Shown here: positions 36,301 through 48,364 of the stretch, piece by piece
Layout: every line of letters starts with the position of its first letter
How positions within the stretch are numbered: position 1 is the first letter of the stretch
From: Perca fluviatilis
Lineage: Eukaryota; Chordata; Actinopteri; Perciformes; Percidae
Assembly: GCF_010015445.1 (NCBI RefSeq)
Contig: NC_053114.1
Span: forward strand, 16,715,724 to 16,779,723
Reading direction: 5' to 3'
Length of the DNA stretch: 64,000 nucleotides
Position numbers and translations under genes: made by a program
The notes under the pieces: generated by a model
What the model was told of the DNA's origin: nothing
The model's database searches: none
The model's input: the letters and a program-made list of their open reading frames with translations, nothing else

Positions 36301-37237
36301 TGTACATGAGATAGAGCTGCCTAAACTGACTGTGCTGTACTTGAGAGACCCTTGCCATGCACCAAATACACTTTTGTGCAAAATTGCCGTCCGTACACCT
36401 GCTTCCTTTGCCAAAGAGCTTGAACTAGTTGTGGATACAGGCTCGGCAGTATCCATTTTGCCACGCCACATCTACAATATTTACTTCAGTGACATACCAC
36501 TGCTCCCACCTACAAGTCGACTGGTGACCTACACAAGGAAAAGAATTCCAGTGCTTGGATGCATACATGTCACAGTGAGTAGAGGAGTTTCGACCTCCTC
36601 AGCCATGTTCTTTGTGGTGAAGAAGGGCACCCTTCTCCTAGGACGAGATCTCATGGCTGCCTTAAACATCTGCATTCAAGGCAATACTGTCCTACCTCTG
36701 TCCACTGCTCCTCCTGTTCCTGTGATGACTACTGACTCTACAACTGCATCCTGCATCCCTGCTGCTCCTGACATCGGCTGTGCACACAACTTTGTGCATA
36801 AGGTGAAAATCGACCATACTGTCAAACCTGTACGTCAGAAACTACGACGCCTGCCTTTTGCTGTAAGGGCTTCTGTCTCAGCGGAACTGGACCGCTTGCC
36901 GAAAGCTGGCTTCATTGAGAAGATTGATGCATCACCGTGGGTTTCACCTATCGTAGTCACAGGACGGAAAACTGGTGGAATAAGAATGTGCACAGATCTC
37001 CGTGAGCCTAACAAAGCGGTAGTTACAGACTGCAACCCCCTGCCTCATGTGGATGAACTGTTTGCAAACCTACAAGGTGCGAAGGTATTCTCTACAATTG
37101 ATCTGGCTAATGCATATTACCAGCGGCCTCTCCATGAAGATAGCCGAGACCTCACAGCATTCATCACACACAAGGGTCTTTTCAGATATTGTAGGGTTCC
37201 CTATGGCCTTGCATCGGCCTCAGAAAATGATGGCTGA
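36300..37237 (+). pseudogene. gypsy protease and N-terminal reverse transcriptase
   Basis: The aspartic protease motif is VVDTGSAVSILP, with the catalytic Asp codon at 36434-36436. RT blocks follow: WVSPIVV, GGIRMCTDLREPNK and VFSTIDLANAYYQ. The frame breaks just after the PYGLASA block near 37,210 and stops at 37,237. A small deletion there appears to have removed a few conserved codons and shifted the frame. Confidence 0.92.
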
Positions 37238-38270
37238 CATCCTCAAAGGCCTCCCAGGTGTCCAGAATTATTTGGATGACCTCATTGTCTATGGCAACAC
37301 TCCTGCTGAACATGAACAGAACCTCAACATTGTCCTCCAAAAACTGAAAGAGGCTGGACTACTGCTTAATGACAACAAATGTCACTTCAGGAAGCTCTCT
37401 CTACGCTTCCTAGGCAATGTCATCACTGCAGATGGCATTCTTCCTGACCAAGAGCACATCGATGCTGTTCTAAAAGCCCCGCCTCCATCTGACATTGCTG
37501 CCCTGCGTTCCTTCTTGGGCCTAGTATCCTGGTACTCAAAGTTCCTGCCTAACTTTGCAACAGTTGTGGCCCCTATGCGTGCATGTGCCGGTGAGAAAGA
37601 CACCTTTACATGGACTCCTGCAGCACAAATCAGTTTTGAAGAAGTTAAACAACTTCTGGTGGACAGTCCTGCCCTTGCCCTGTTTGACCCTTCTCTACGT
37701 CCAGTAATATCCACAGACGCAAGTGATTATGGACTTGGCGCTGTCTTTGCACAACTACAACCTGATGGCACAGAGAAGCCTGTGGCTTTTGCTTCCCGCA
37801 CACTAACTGCAACAGAGCGGAAATATTCAACTGTTGAGAAAGAAGCACTTGCCTGTGTGTGGGCTGCAGAAAAATGGAGAACGTACTTGTGGGGACGTCG
37901 CTTTACTCTCCGCACAGACCACCAGGCATTGACAACACTACTCAGCACAAAAGGAATCGGTCGGGCTGGAATGCGTATTGCCCGCTGGTCCGCACGCTTG
38001 CTCTGTTTTGACTATGATGTCATCTACCGACCAGGTTCTCAGAACTATACAGCTGATTGCCTTTCACGTCTCCCCTTACATGTGCCTGCTGATTCTACCC
38101 TTGATGCAGAACCTGAAATGGTGGCACAAGTTTCTGCAATCCTAAGCTCCCTCGCAGTGGATGACTTTGACACTGCCTGCTCTGCTTGTCCTGAGCTGTC
38201 AGCCTTGCGCTCACAAATGGAAAGTGGCTGGCCTTTCTCCGTTAAGTCTCCGTTAAGTCAGTTAGTGAAA
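37214..38270 (+). pseudogene. gypsy reverse transcriptase C-terminus and RNase H
   Basis: The catalytic YLDD box is at 37269-37280. It is followed by the FLG block, the connection domain and RNase H (STDASDYGLGAVF near 37,710, ending after RTDHQAL and a YTADCLSRLP block near 38,060). The frame is open to 38,504, but the sequence after about 38,270 no longer matches the expected integrase N-terminus in that frame. A short local duplication (CCGTTAAGT repeated at 38238-38258) may have caused the shift. Confidence 0.92.
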
Positions 38271-39280
38271 CATTGTCTCCATACTACAAGATCAGAGATG
38301 AACTCTCAATCAAAGAAACTACATCCTGAGAGGCTCAAGACTCATTGCACCACTCTCCCTACGACACACTCTGATCAAACTTGCAAACGAGAGTCACCAA
38401 CGGGTCTTCCGCACAAAGCAACGCCTGCAAGACCTGTACTGGTGGCCAAAAATGGATTCGTAAGTGCAGTCTTGCATAGCTTAATATGTACTCTGCCAGT
38501 CTAATGATAAAACAGCCAGTACTCAGCCTGCTCCTCTGCAACCTGTTCCACTGCCTGATGGGCCATGGAAGAAACTTGGGCTTGATATTGTTGGACCCTT
38601 TGACACAGCTGTTCGCGCCTGCAGGTATGCCATTACACTGACTCTTTCCCGATTATTAATACCAATTGCTATTATTTACATGCCACTGCAGACGTTATCC
38701 AGTTCTGACGGCGTCTGTTTTCGTTCGTCATGGTAACCCAGAGAACATTGTTAGAGACAATGGTGCACAGTTCACTTCTGCAGCTTTTGCAGCGTTTCTT
38801 CAGGACCGAGGTATATCTCATAGCAGAACTTCAGTCTACTATCCTGCTGCTAATGGAGCTATTGAGAGATTCCATCGCGTCCTCAGAAGTTGCATTCAAA
38901 CCGCAATCCAACAGTCCCTGCCATGGAAAGAGACTGTACTGAACTGGCTTCAGGTGTACCGTGCAACACCACATGCAGCAACTTCCACAACACCTCATGA
39001 ACTCCTTTACGGAAGAAAAATGCGAACCAAACTGGATGTGCTTCCCCTGCTGCCTGTCACATCTCCACTGGATGCTTTTGCTCATGATTCAGTCCAGAGA
39101 CGGCAGCATACCATGCAGCGTTACACTGATGCTAAACGTCGGGCACGCCCACCTTTTTTCAAACCAGGAGAGAAATTGAGGATAAGAAAACCTCAGCATG
39201 TCCCTAAAGCACATCCCAGATTCACTAACCCAGTAACTGTGAGGAAGAGAATAGGTCCTAACTCTTTTTTTACTGAGTGA
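38271..39280 (+). pseudogene. gypsy integrase, broken
   Basis: Zinc-binding-region words (ESHQR and DLYWWPKMD type) appear in a shifted frame at about 38,385-38,460. The start of the catalytic core (LDIVGPFD near 38,581) is in another frame. From 38,666 to 39,280 the core is open: DNGAQFTS with Asp at 38756-38758, and NGAIERFH with Glu at 38864-38866. The spacing is 35 residues, as required for DDX35E integrases. A basic C-terminal domain with KPGEKLRIRKP follows. Confidence 0.9.
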
Positions 39281-39753
39281 TGGAAAGATTTGGAATGCAT
39301 CTTACCTTGCCCGCTTTCCCTCTGTGGCTGAACAAGACTGTGACACATCTTGCCTGCCACACTCTGAGACCCGAGTCACTCCTGAACCCTCTAACGAACA
39401 GCCACGTGTTAAATACAAGCCTAAGTGGCATAAGGACTATGTCATGCCGTAGCTTGAAAATGAGCTGAAATGATTGGTTGTTACAGTTCAAAGTATTACT
39501 GGTTAGGCACCAGACACAAGTAAAATACAAGTGAAGGGTAATTCTTGTGTTTATACTTACGTGCACTGTTTACATGTTTAATGTGCTTTATGATAAGCTT
39601 CCCAATATACTGTGCTAATGCCATATTGGGTATAATATGGGTATATTTTGTTAAGTTATACAGTATAGGACAGCTACAGTCTTGCCTTATTTTGATCTAC
39701 TCTTTACTGTTGACACTTATTTTATGAGTGTAATCTTTTACAGAAAAGGGAGA

Positions 39754-39995
39754 TGTTGTGTTCTATCTTTGTATGTCTGCTGCATTCTACCACTAGGCAA
39801 CACTGTTGTAAAGCAGCTATAAGTTGAGACCCTGAGTACAGCGAGTGAGAGAAGAAGATGGCGACTACTGAATGTACCGTGCTCTGCTACCATGCTTTCT
39901 ATTAAGAACTGTTGTAATAATATAATGCTTCCTATTGAAGTCAACGGCACTTGTTGAAGATTACGGCGTTCTTCTTTTCACCAGCGTACACTACA
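39754..39995 (+). repeat. 3' LTR of the gypsy element
   Basis: The 242-bp LTR starts TGTTGTGTTCTATC right after the polypurine tract and ends GCGTACACTACA. Confidence 0.92.
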
Positions 39996-40365
39996 ATGTT
40001 CATAAAAGTCAAATTACTACTCAATTACTTTAGGTAAACAATTCAGTACACAGAAAAACAAACTGCCAGTTTTGGATTGTGGTTCACAGGTTCTTAGTGA
40101 GCATATGCTAAAGTAGGCCAAAGTTCAGCCATAGCTACATTGTTGGCTTCTTGCAGAAAGTCAGGCACTGCTAGGCACTGTTAGGCAAGGACACTAGTGG
40201 TGCGTCTCAGCATAGCCATCTAGCGGTAGGGGGTTTAAACACAACATAAACGTGAACCACTGTCTTACATGTTTTTGACTTTTAGAAAATCGATACATTA
40301 TTGCAAAATAAAATATCGCGATATTCAAGTGTATAGATTTTTTTTCTTACACCCCTACACATTAC

Positions 40366-41716
40366 TAGATTATTCACTAACGGGAATCTATGACTCTCCA
40401 ACCTACATTTTTTTTTTTTCGGAAACGCGTGAGAAGTGACATGAGACATGGCGTGATACCTTACGCAAGACAGGATTTTTACATGTCCACCAAAAACAAG
40501 AGCTCCAAGTTGTTGGTGGCTGATTTGCAGCGATATAACCAAAACGTTTCCACGTTTTTTTTTACTATTTATAGCCTGTTTTCTTTAGGTGCAACAACAA
40601 CAACAACAACTTTGGTCTGTGTTGCAAATGCAACACATAGAGTAAAGTTACAGGCAACCCCTCCCTCTGGTTTCCCCTCAGCCAGTGTCTTGGGCTCTCA
40701 TTGACTGTAGTTCCCCAGCAGAGTCCCAGACAGCTCCACATATTTAGCCAGCTAGATATCTGGAATGCATCTGCGAGTCACTGGCCAGCCTCTCGTCTTT
40801 CGTTTTTAAACAGTATATACATTGCGCTCGAGTGTGTGCACATGAGCGCCGAGCCAACTCCGATTTGCCTCTAATCTAGGACTTTTGTCAGGGAGGTCCA
40901 GTGGAAAATTAGTGATAAAGTCCTGTATTGGGAACATGCCATAAAGCGTTTTGAAAGTGGTATACGGATATATTTGTCCTTGAAGTTTTGTTTTGTTTTT
41001 TTTAAAGAAATTTTGGCTGCTCCTTTGCTGCTCAACACTTTGAAATGCTTGGAGAAAAAACACAATTTAGGGATTGAATGATTTTCTAAAAGTGACAAAC
41101 ATTTTTGTTTAAGCTGGCTAATTTTGGACATGGCCTTAGTTATCAAGATTTGGTTTATCTTTTTAACTGTGAAAGCCATAGCTTTGCCAGAAGTTGAATT
41201 TAACCTGGGTAGGTCTTGCTAAAGGTTAAAAAGTTGAGTGAAGTGAAAATTTCCTTTTACTGCAGTGATGAATTTGGACACCCTTGCAACACACTGAATT
41301 AAGCAGACCCTCATTAAACCACATTGGCATTTCAATCATTTTCTTATCTTCAAGAAGCATAGCTGTGGCCACTAGAAACGACTGAACCTAATGTACTCTG
41401 TAATGTAATCTGCTTATGTCTGTGGAAAAGACTAATAAAATGTGCCAGCATATCTCTGTAATCATAGAATAAGTCACTTATTTATCATTTCACAAAGGAA
41501 AATCATAATCCCCGTTGTTTAGCAAATAAAAGCGGAGCTGACATGCACAAGGTCAGAATACTGGGAAGGCTTTGACTAACATTCAGAAAAAAATGAGTCA
41601 AGTTTGATGTGGTATTACATAACTACAGCAAGGAAAGTATCAACAGTTTTTGTTTGCTTTGACTTTTATTGCTTGTACTTTGGTAGGGTTTAGGTGTGGA
41701 TGGTAATTCCCCTTTA
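40366..41716. other. Intergenic sequence, nothing recognised
   Basis: Contains short T runs and a (CAA)n run near 40,592-40,610. No gene or clear element boundary. Confidence 0.5.
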
Positions 41717-41720
41717 TTAA

Positions 41721-41933
41721 AGGGTTGATAGAATGATTATATAGGGTATTTCACACTGTTCCTTAAGGTCTCCTAATAGGGTATGTAACATTGGTTGGGC
41801 TGAAAATGGCCCGGCTGCTGTTCTATGGGCCCTAATGCAACCCTGTAAAATAGGCCTGATTGAAATGACTGATTTTCTGCCTTAGATGGTATGGTCATGA
41901 ATATTTAGATGAGCAGCGCGCTGATTGGTTGAG

Positions 41934-41998
<65 letters not shown>

Positions 41999-42730
41999 AG
42001 AAAGTGTAGCTGCGATCTTTTCCCATAGGATTGAATGGGAAATATAGCTAGCTGGCCTCCTCCTAACGTGACCTCTCAATTCCCCAAAAATGCATTAAAT
42101 TAAAATCGGACAAAAGTGTTAGCTTTGTAAGACCTTAGGGTAGCTGTGTAATTGTTGTGAAGAAATTCAAAGTGTAAATATACAAAATTTATGTTGAAAC
42201 TCACAGTGGGATCTGTGAAGGAGGACCGGCCGGGCAGCGAGGCAGAAACCCAGGGAGCACCGGCCGCTGTCACGTTAGACTGCGGAGCTCTTGAACTCCA
42301 ACACACAGTCGGACAAAATTAGCAGTTATCCATCAATTTTTGTAAAACGGCCCATGTTTGAGCTCTACATAGTTGATTTCTCGCATAAAAAAGTCTCAGA
42401 AGTGAATTTAGTAATGAAATAGCAGACGTATAAAGATGTATAAAATTACTGAGATCTGTGTGACCTAGATACACAGATCAGTGGCCTATGTACATTTTGG
42501 GGCGTGACAAAGGTACAAGGTAGAGCCAAATAAGGTACAGCCACCGAGTTGACATCAACTATAAGCTTTGTTGAGATTCGCCTGTTTTCAGCAGCAGTTT
42601 CAAATTGTGAGATTTGCATAGAAAAGAGGTGTCAATGGGACTTTGAGGTTCTCTGTATGTCCTTTTACCCACCAATCTGTCGTAATTCAACTATGACGAG
42701 GTAAACTCGGTTTTGCATTCTATCACCCCT
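41721..42730. mobile_element. TTAA-flanked MITE of about 1 kb containing (AC)n
   Basis: TTAA at 41717-41720 and 42731-42734 flank the ends AGGGTTGATAGAATG and CATTCTATCACCCCT. A 60-bp (AC)n run lies inside at 41937-41998. No coding sequence is recognised. Confidence 0.8.
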
Positions 42731-44090
42731 TTAAGAAACCTGTTTTCCTGGTAGAAAACCTCAATTGGGGCAGATGGGAGATTCCTGTACTGTTTGCTTT
42801 CCTCTCCACTATATTGTAATAACATTCCTATTAAATACCTTCATGTTGCTTATATCCCCCTTATCCATCTTCGAGGCTGGCCTATTTTGTGGGGACAGGA
42901 TCATGAGTCATTTGGTCAAGATAACACTGCCATAGCTGTCCTGACCAAATAGGTGTAGGACAGTTAGGTGTATATGGCTATATGATATTAATGTTTAACT
43001 CAGCTCTTGGAAACAATAAATAAAGTTCCCTCTGCACCTTTACTCTCTTTAACTGCCAGTGTAATTTACTGTAGGGTGAGGATACACAGTGCAGGTATAT
43101 ATGTGCACACTGCATTTCTCGGAAAAATATGTCAGTGTTTGCTCACCCAGCCAACTACAGCTGTTTAAATACTTATATTGACAAATCCATATACTGTAAT
43201 CTGCTGTTCTAAACGACACTTTCCAGTACGAACAGTATAAGTGAACTTGACAGTCATAAAGATTATTTTGAGTTACATATTTGAATCACTCTCTGTGATT
43301 TGGCTTGTGGTGCTTCCAAATTCTTGCATTCTTACAGATGCTCCAACTATGCTTCCTAGTAATTTTGTCAGTGTGGTGTTCTGTATTGGGACCTTAAGTA
43401 TCACATCAATGTCTATCTTATATTACACGCTTATTAATTTAAATATACAGTGGATTTAGCCATTTTTGCATGTTCCTTCGTGGAGCAAAGGGACAAGCAT
43501 GGCATGCATCTATCTATGAGGTTGAGATTTCCCTTGACCATGCAGTGATAACATGAAATTTTGCTCTACAATAAGAGCTTTATTTTTTCTATTGAAATAC
43601 ACTAGACTATTTCAAGACGCTGGATTCAGAGCATGTGGTTATTAGAGCCTGAGTTGACCTCAGATGGAGAATATAAGTGTGTGAAGGAGCCAGAGTATAA
43701 TTGCACCAAAATCTGGCAGGAGCAGTAGAGTGTGGTGCATTTTCAGTCGCTGGATGAAAATTAGTAGAAATGAGTCATGTATGAGTGGGACTACTCACAG
43801 GCTGCCACAAGAGCTGTCCAAGTGGCTTTTCAAAAGAGACATAATTGCTTTCCTTTTGAACTGAGCTCACACTGGTTACAAGAAAATAGCATTTTCTACA
43901 GTCTTTTATTTTTTGTAGAGCATGTTTTAGAGAAGCTCTTTTTAGCGAAGCCAACGTTGTCACATTGAATGGGATTAGTGGAGATCACACAATACCCCCT
44001 GTTATTAGCTGTTGACAATGACATGGCTTTCATGTCAGATGCTACTTTTTCTAATACAACAATTGAATTAAAAATATTTATACCATGGTC

Positions 44091-44870
44091 TGGGTGAATA
44101 CTCGATTCTGATTGGCTGCAGGGTGTCCATTAAAAAGTGATGTAGGACACCTAGTAAAGGAGTTCGGTGAAACTGACTGTTTACTGTTCTAAATGAATGC
44201 GCTACATTAAATCAATAAGGAAATGTGGATTTATTATTTCCAACTCGTCCTCTGAACACCACAGGATGGCGCTAAAACACACAGGCTGCAAGAAGTAAGT
44301 TATACTGGCCCTCTGGACTGACTTTGTTTCACAGAGAATAACGTTATCTCACATATCTCAGCTCGCTGCTTCAGGCTGCGCCGCTGCAGCCGACAGCAAC
44401 GTTACACATCGCGGATCAAATTCTTCGTAAAAGTCGTTATATTGTTTTGGGGACAATGACATGGCTGATAGCTAGCTTGTCTTGTTGTTCAACATAATGT
44501 CAAATAATTTTTACTGATTGCCAACTGTACACAATGTTATTGACTTTGGATCTTGCTAGCATAGCGTTAGCTTTCTGGCTCGTAGCTAAACTGAAGGGTT
44601 CTATCAGCTGAGCGGACTATATAAATATCTCCGGTTGCTAAGGGAGGCAAGTCGTATCTAAGGTTCTTCTTAATTCCTGGTGGAGAGAACAACGTTTGCA
44701 TTGCATAAGAACCTGATGGATGGGAATGATTGTTCCAGGTATTAGTCAAACCGTCAGGCGTAACCAGGGAAACGGAGTTATTGTTTGGATAAACTTTAGA
44801 TTTCGATTGTAAAACTAATTAAAATATGAACTAATGTTTTAAAAATGTTATATGGCAAGTGACCATGGTA
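44091..44870. mobile_element. Inverted-repeat-bounded MITE
   Basis: The ends are TACCATGGTC (44091-44100) and GACCATGGTA (44861-44870), a short inverted pair next to TA on both sides. The interior begins TGGGTGAATACTCGATTCTG. The class is uncertain. The hairpin immediately to the right may belong to the same family. Confidence 0.5.
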
Positions 44871-44892
44871 TAAGCGGGTTAATGCCCTTCGA

Positions 44893-44977
44893 GGTGTCCA
44901 TTGTCAGGTATTAATGGACTTCGGCGGAGGACGGTTCACGCCACACAGTCGTCCATTAATACCTGACAATGGATACC
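44893..44977. repeat. Stem-loop with 27-bp arms
   Basis: The arm at 44893-44919 (GGTGTCCATTGTCAGGTATT onward) pairs with 44951-44977 with a single mismatch, leaving a 31-base loop. It is probably a repeat terminus. Confidence 0.7.
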
Positions 44978-45461
44978 TCTTGCATATATTGCTTGAGATA
45001 ATGATGGTGATTAGCCCAACGAAAACTACAGAATTAACTTCCATTGTGTTTTAGACACTTATAAACATATTTTAAAGTTTAGAAAAAGAAACACTGGAGC
45101 ACTTAAGACAGACACAAGATCTCTTTGAGGAGGACCCATTTTGGTCTTTTAGCACCGAGTCATGTAAGATTCTTTGTTTCAAAGGTCTTATACATCTTTT
45201 CTACATTAGGTCGGAATGCTACAAAAGTCAGACATCACAGGTTCTATGTGTGTGTTTCCGTGATTGTAGAAGGTCATCCGCACACATTGATTTCTCTCAT
45301 TAATGCCACCTTTAAGGAAAACTGTCTTAATTGATTTTTATGCTCTGGCAATTAGTTTTATCATTAACCACAGTAATTTTACTGAAAACTTGGGGTTTCA
45401 GAGGGGCACTAACACAAGTGGTCAGAAGGTCAGACAGGTGGTAGTCTGGCCACGGTTGATG

Positions 45462-45685
45462 CATAGACTGTATAAGTGAAGCCAGCTGTGAATGACTCGC
45501 GATAGGTCGGGCGGCTGTATGGGCGGGAATTCGATACTACTACTGCTCTATCGGCCAATCACTACGGTGCAGACTCTGGTTCAAAATTACAAGATGACAG
45601 CGCCCACATCCGGGATATTTTGGCTCCACTTTTTACAGTAGGAGGAAGTGAAGACGCGTCGTCCGTCTTTATATACGGTCTATGG
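45462..45685. mobile_element. Short MITE with CATAGACTGTATA ends
   Basis: The left end CATAGACTGTATAAG and the right end TTTATATACGGTCTATG are inverted, spaced about 220 bp. A similar end (ATATACTGTCTATGG) is seen at 1195-1210. Non-coding. Confidence 0.6.
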
Positions 45686-47342
45686 TTCGCATCAGATGTC
45701 TGGCTTTGCCCCTCCCCTTCAGCTATCTGTGCTCCTTTCTCAAAATCCCTTTACTACTTACTACTTTATTTTTTATTCCATCTTCTTCCTTTTCCTTCTA
45801 TCTTCTTACACTATCTTCCCCACCCAATCCCAATAATTTTCATTCAACTTAATTCTTCAGTGTTACTGTCTGTATTTTATACCACTATGACCCCTATGTT
45901 TTGTTTCCCTTGTCACTGTTTGATGTTATTTGTTAGCACGTTTGTTCTGTCTTGTTCATTACCAATTAAAAAAAAGGAAGAAAAAACGCCCTTTACTATG
46001 AAAAAACAACAACAACTTCCAAGCTATATGCTGTATTGTGTTAACAGTTCATTTAATATTTTATGTAGCTATTTCATTTGCGGGGAATTAGCCATTCCAG
46101 AACTCACCTCCCTATTTGCAAATGTTCCACGAAAACAAGTTATTACCGAAGACTATTTTGGAGAGACACCGTCACAGCATCAGCTTAACGTCGCCCAAGA
46201 TGATTGTGATTGTTTTTTTTCTCCTATCCCAAAATGTATGTGTGGTGTAGCCAGACCTTGCCAGACGCCAACCCTGACACAACGCTGTGGAGATAGGTCT
46301 GGCAATGCGAGACTAGACAGGGGGCAATCAAGCCAATCAGTTCTGCCAGAGTAGCTACCACTTTAGTAAACCTGAAAGTGAGCACACCTGTAATGCAGGC
46401 AATAATCCTTTATTGCACAGGAAAACTGTCAGTATGCACAAAGATTTTCTATTAAAATAATTAAACTACTATTTGTCTATGGGAAGTACAGTAGGTCAGA
46501 GTTCAACCCTGCCATTGATGTGTAAATTGTGTTGGATAATTACAAAGTAACTGCGTAATAAAATAGTTTGGCTAACCTCAAAGCATAGATATACACTACC
46601 AGTCAAAAGTTTTAGAACACGCCAATCTTTTCAGGTTTTTATTGAAATTCATGCAATTCAATGTCTTATTGTACTCTGAAATGAAAGAATAGAACAAAAG
46701 AACAATTTAAGTTAAAAAAGAAATCATGGAATCAATTTATAAACCAAAATGTATTCTACATTTTTGACTCATCAAAGTAGCCCCCTTTGGCAGATATAAC
46801 GGCTGAACACACTCGTGGCATTCTTTCTACAATGGAAATCAAATATTCTTCAGAAAGTTCTTCCCAACTCTGTTGCAGAAGTTCCCATAAATGTGTGGCA
46901 CTTGTAGGTTGCATTGCTTTCACTTTTCTGTCCAGGTCATCCCAAACCAGCTCAATGGGGTTTAAGTCTGGTGACTGTGCTGGCCACTCCAAGTTTTTAA
47001 TCTTACCATCTTGTTCTTTTTTGCTAAGGTAGTTCTGGCATAGCTTGGTCTTATGTTTTGGGTCATTATCTTGCTGTAGGATGAACCCCTGACCAACTAG
47101 GCGCATACCACTGCATGGCGCTGCAAAATGCTGTGGTAGCCGTTTTGGTTCATGGTGCCTTTCACTCTGTGCAAATCACCGACCGTGGATCCAGCAAAAC
47201 CGCCCCAGACCGTCATGCTTCCCCTTCCATGTTTGACAGTTGATGTCACACACTGAGGAACCATCCTTTCGCCTACTCGACGGCGTACAAACATCCTGCG
47301 TAATGAACCGAAGATTTAAAATTTTGATTCATCAGTCCATTG

Positions 47343-47882
47343 TAGGGCTGAAAAGATTCCTCGAATAACTCGAATAATTCGATTACAAAAAATCCTCGAT
47401 GTAAAATGACTTGCCTCGAAGCTTCGTTAAATCAATGTTACCAACGTTGTATCGCTGACGGACGGTGTTTCCGCACGGATCATTATTACTGTCGCACAGA
47501 CACGGCTCAGTCTGCTGCTGGCGACACATGCCAGAGCGTAAATAGCGAGGGGCTAAGAGAAGAGACAGGCTGGAGAAAACGACAGAAAGTGTCCAAAGTT
47601 TGGAATCCGTTCAAACGTAATTAAAACTAAAACTCTGTACAGTATGTCTACTGCAAAATCAAACTAGCTTACCACGATAATAGCACGACGTCAGTGCTTT
47701 AGCATCTCAACAGAAAACATGGAGTCTAACTTAATCATCCATTCCACGAGTCGTATGGACGATGAAACTACACCAAACACAACCACTACCAAAATCAAAG
47801 ACAAGAATCAGAGTGGTGACCACAATCTGATCTAAAGAGCTGACGCGTTGACTACCCCTTCGGAAAAACAGCTGATTGTTGC

Positions 47883-47936
<54 letters not shown>

Positions 47937-48364
47937 TTTTTTTTACGGAGAAACAGCTGATCAACGACCTAATAGCGTAAGTGTAACAGAGCTGTGTGAC
48001 ATTATAATCAAATATATAAATGAAAATAGGTTGAGTATAACTAATATTTACATATAGGCCAACTGTATATACAGATCAGTCTCAGGTTGAAACTTGTAGT
48101 TCTGAAAGTTAAGTTGCACAACTTAATGTAATATTTTTGTATGTTTAATGTATGCCTTAGTTTGAAGTTGATATCATTTGAAAAAAAAAATCTTTAAAAA
48201 CGGTGTTTTTTGAGAGATGATATTGTAAGCAATGTAGGCAATACAAATGTTGCTTTTTTCCCTAGTTTGGGTTGTTTAAAAACGCCAAAAAAAATTATCC
48301 GATTAATCGATCGATAAAGTGCTAGATTAATCGATTACAAAAAGAATCGATAGCTGCAGCCATA
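47343..48364. mobile_element. hAT element inserted in the Tc1 transposase
   Basis: The left end TAGGGCTGAAAAGATTCCTC and the right end GATAGCTGCAGCCATA carry complementary termini. The 8-bp duplication is GTCCATTG at 47335-47342 and GTCCATAG at 48365-48372 (one mismatch). The flanks are rich in TCGAATAAT and AATCGATTA words. It contains a (CT)n-T(n) run at 47886-47944 and a BED-finger remnant. Confidence 0.85.
47560..47730 (+). pseudogene. BED zinc-finger remnant of a hAT transposase
   Basis: After KRQKVSKVWNPFKR the frame shifts. The next frame has the BED-type pattern VYCKIKLAYHDN, then HLNRKH after one in-frame stop. BED fingers at the N-terminus are characteristic of hAT transposases and the ZBED genes derived from them. 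The catalytic part is absent, so this copy is non-autonomous. Confidence 0.65.

Larger units (their letters stand above)
35366..39995 (+). mobile_element. Ty3/gypsy LTR retrotransposon, decayed
   Basis: Order of parts: truncated 5' LTR, ttttGGCGACGAGTGAAC after the LTR where the primer-binding site is expected, gag with CCHC knuckles, protease, reverse transcriptase, RNase H, integrase, a polypurine tract (AAAAGGGAGA at 39744-39753) and the 3' LTR. Protease to RT to RNase H to integrase is the Ty3/gypsy order. No envelope frame is seen between integrase and LTR. Several frameshifts make it non-autonomous. The shared LTR segments differ at only about two positions in 125, so insertion was fairly recent. 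Confidence 0.92.
35199..40357. mobile_element. hAT MITE split by a gypsy retrotransposon
   Basis: The left end TAGGGCTGTGTATTGGCAAG and the right end TTTTCTTACACCCCTA match the copy at 19343-19696. The 8-bp duplication CACATTAC is perfect (35191-35198 and 40358-40365). The inner parts continue the family sequence on both sides of the retrotransposon (GCATAGCCATCTAGCGGTAG at about 40209). This fixes the order of events: the hAT landed first and the gypsy element later. Confidence 0.9.

Noticed and set aside
39281..39753. Envelope gene of the LTR element
   Set aside because: Only short frames with no signal peptide or membrane segment lie between integrase and the 3' LTR.
45620..46354. 244-codon frame as a host gene
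   Set aside because: It is Leu/Phe/Pro-rich with no domain. It starts inside a short MITE and ends in repeat sequence, with T-rich composition that keeps frames open.
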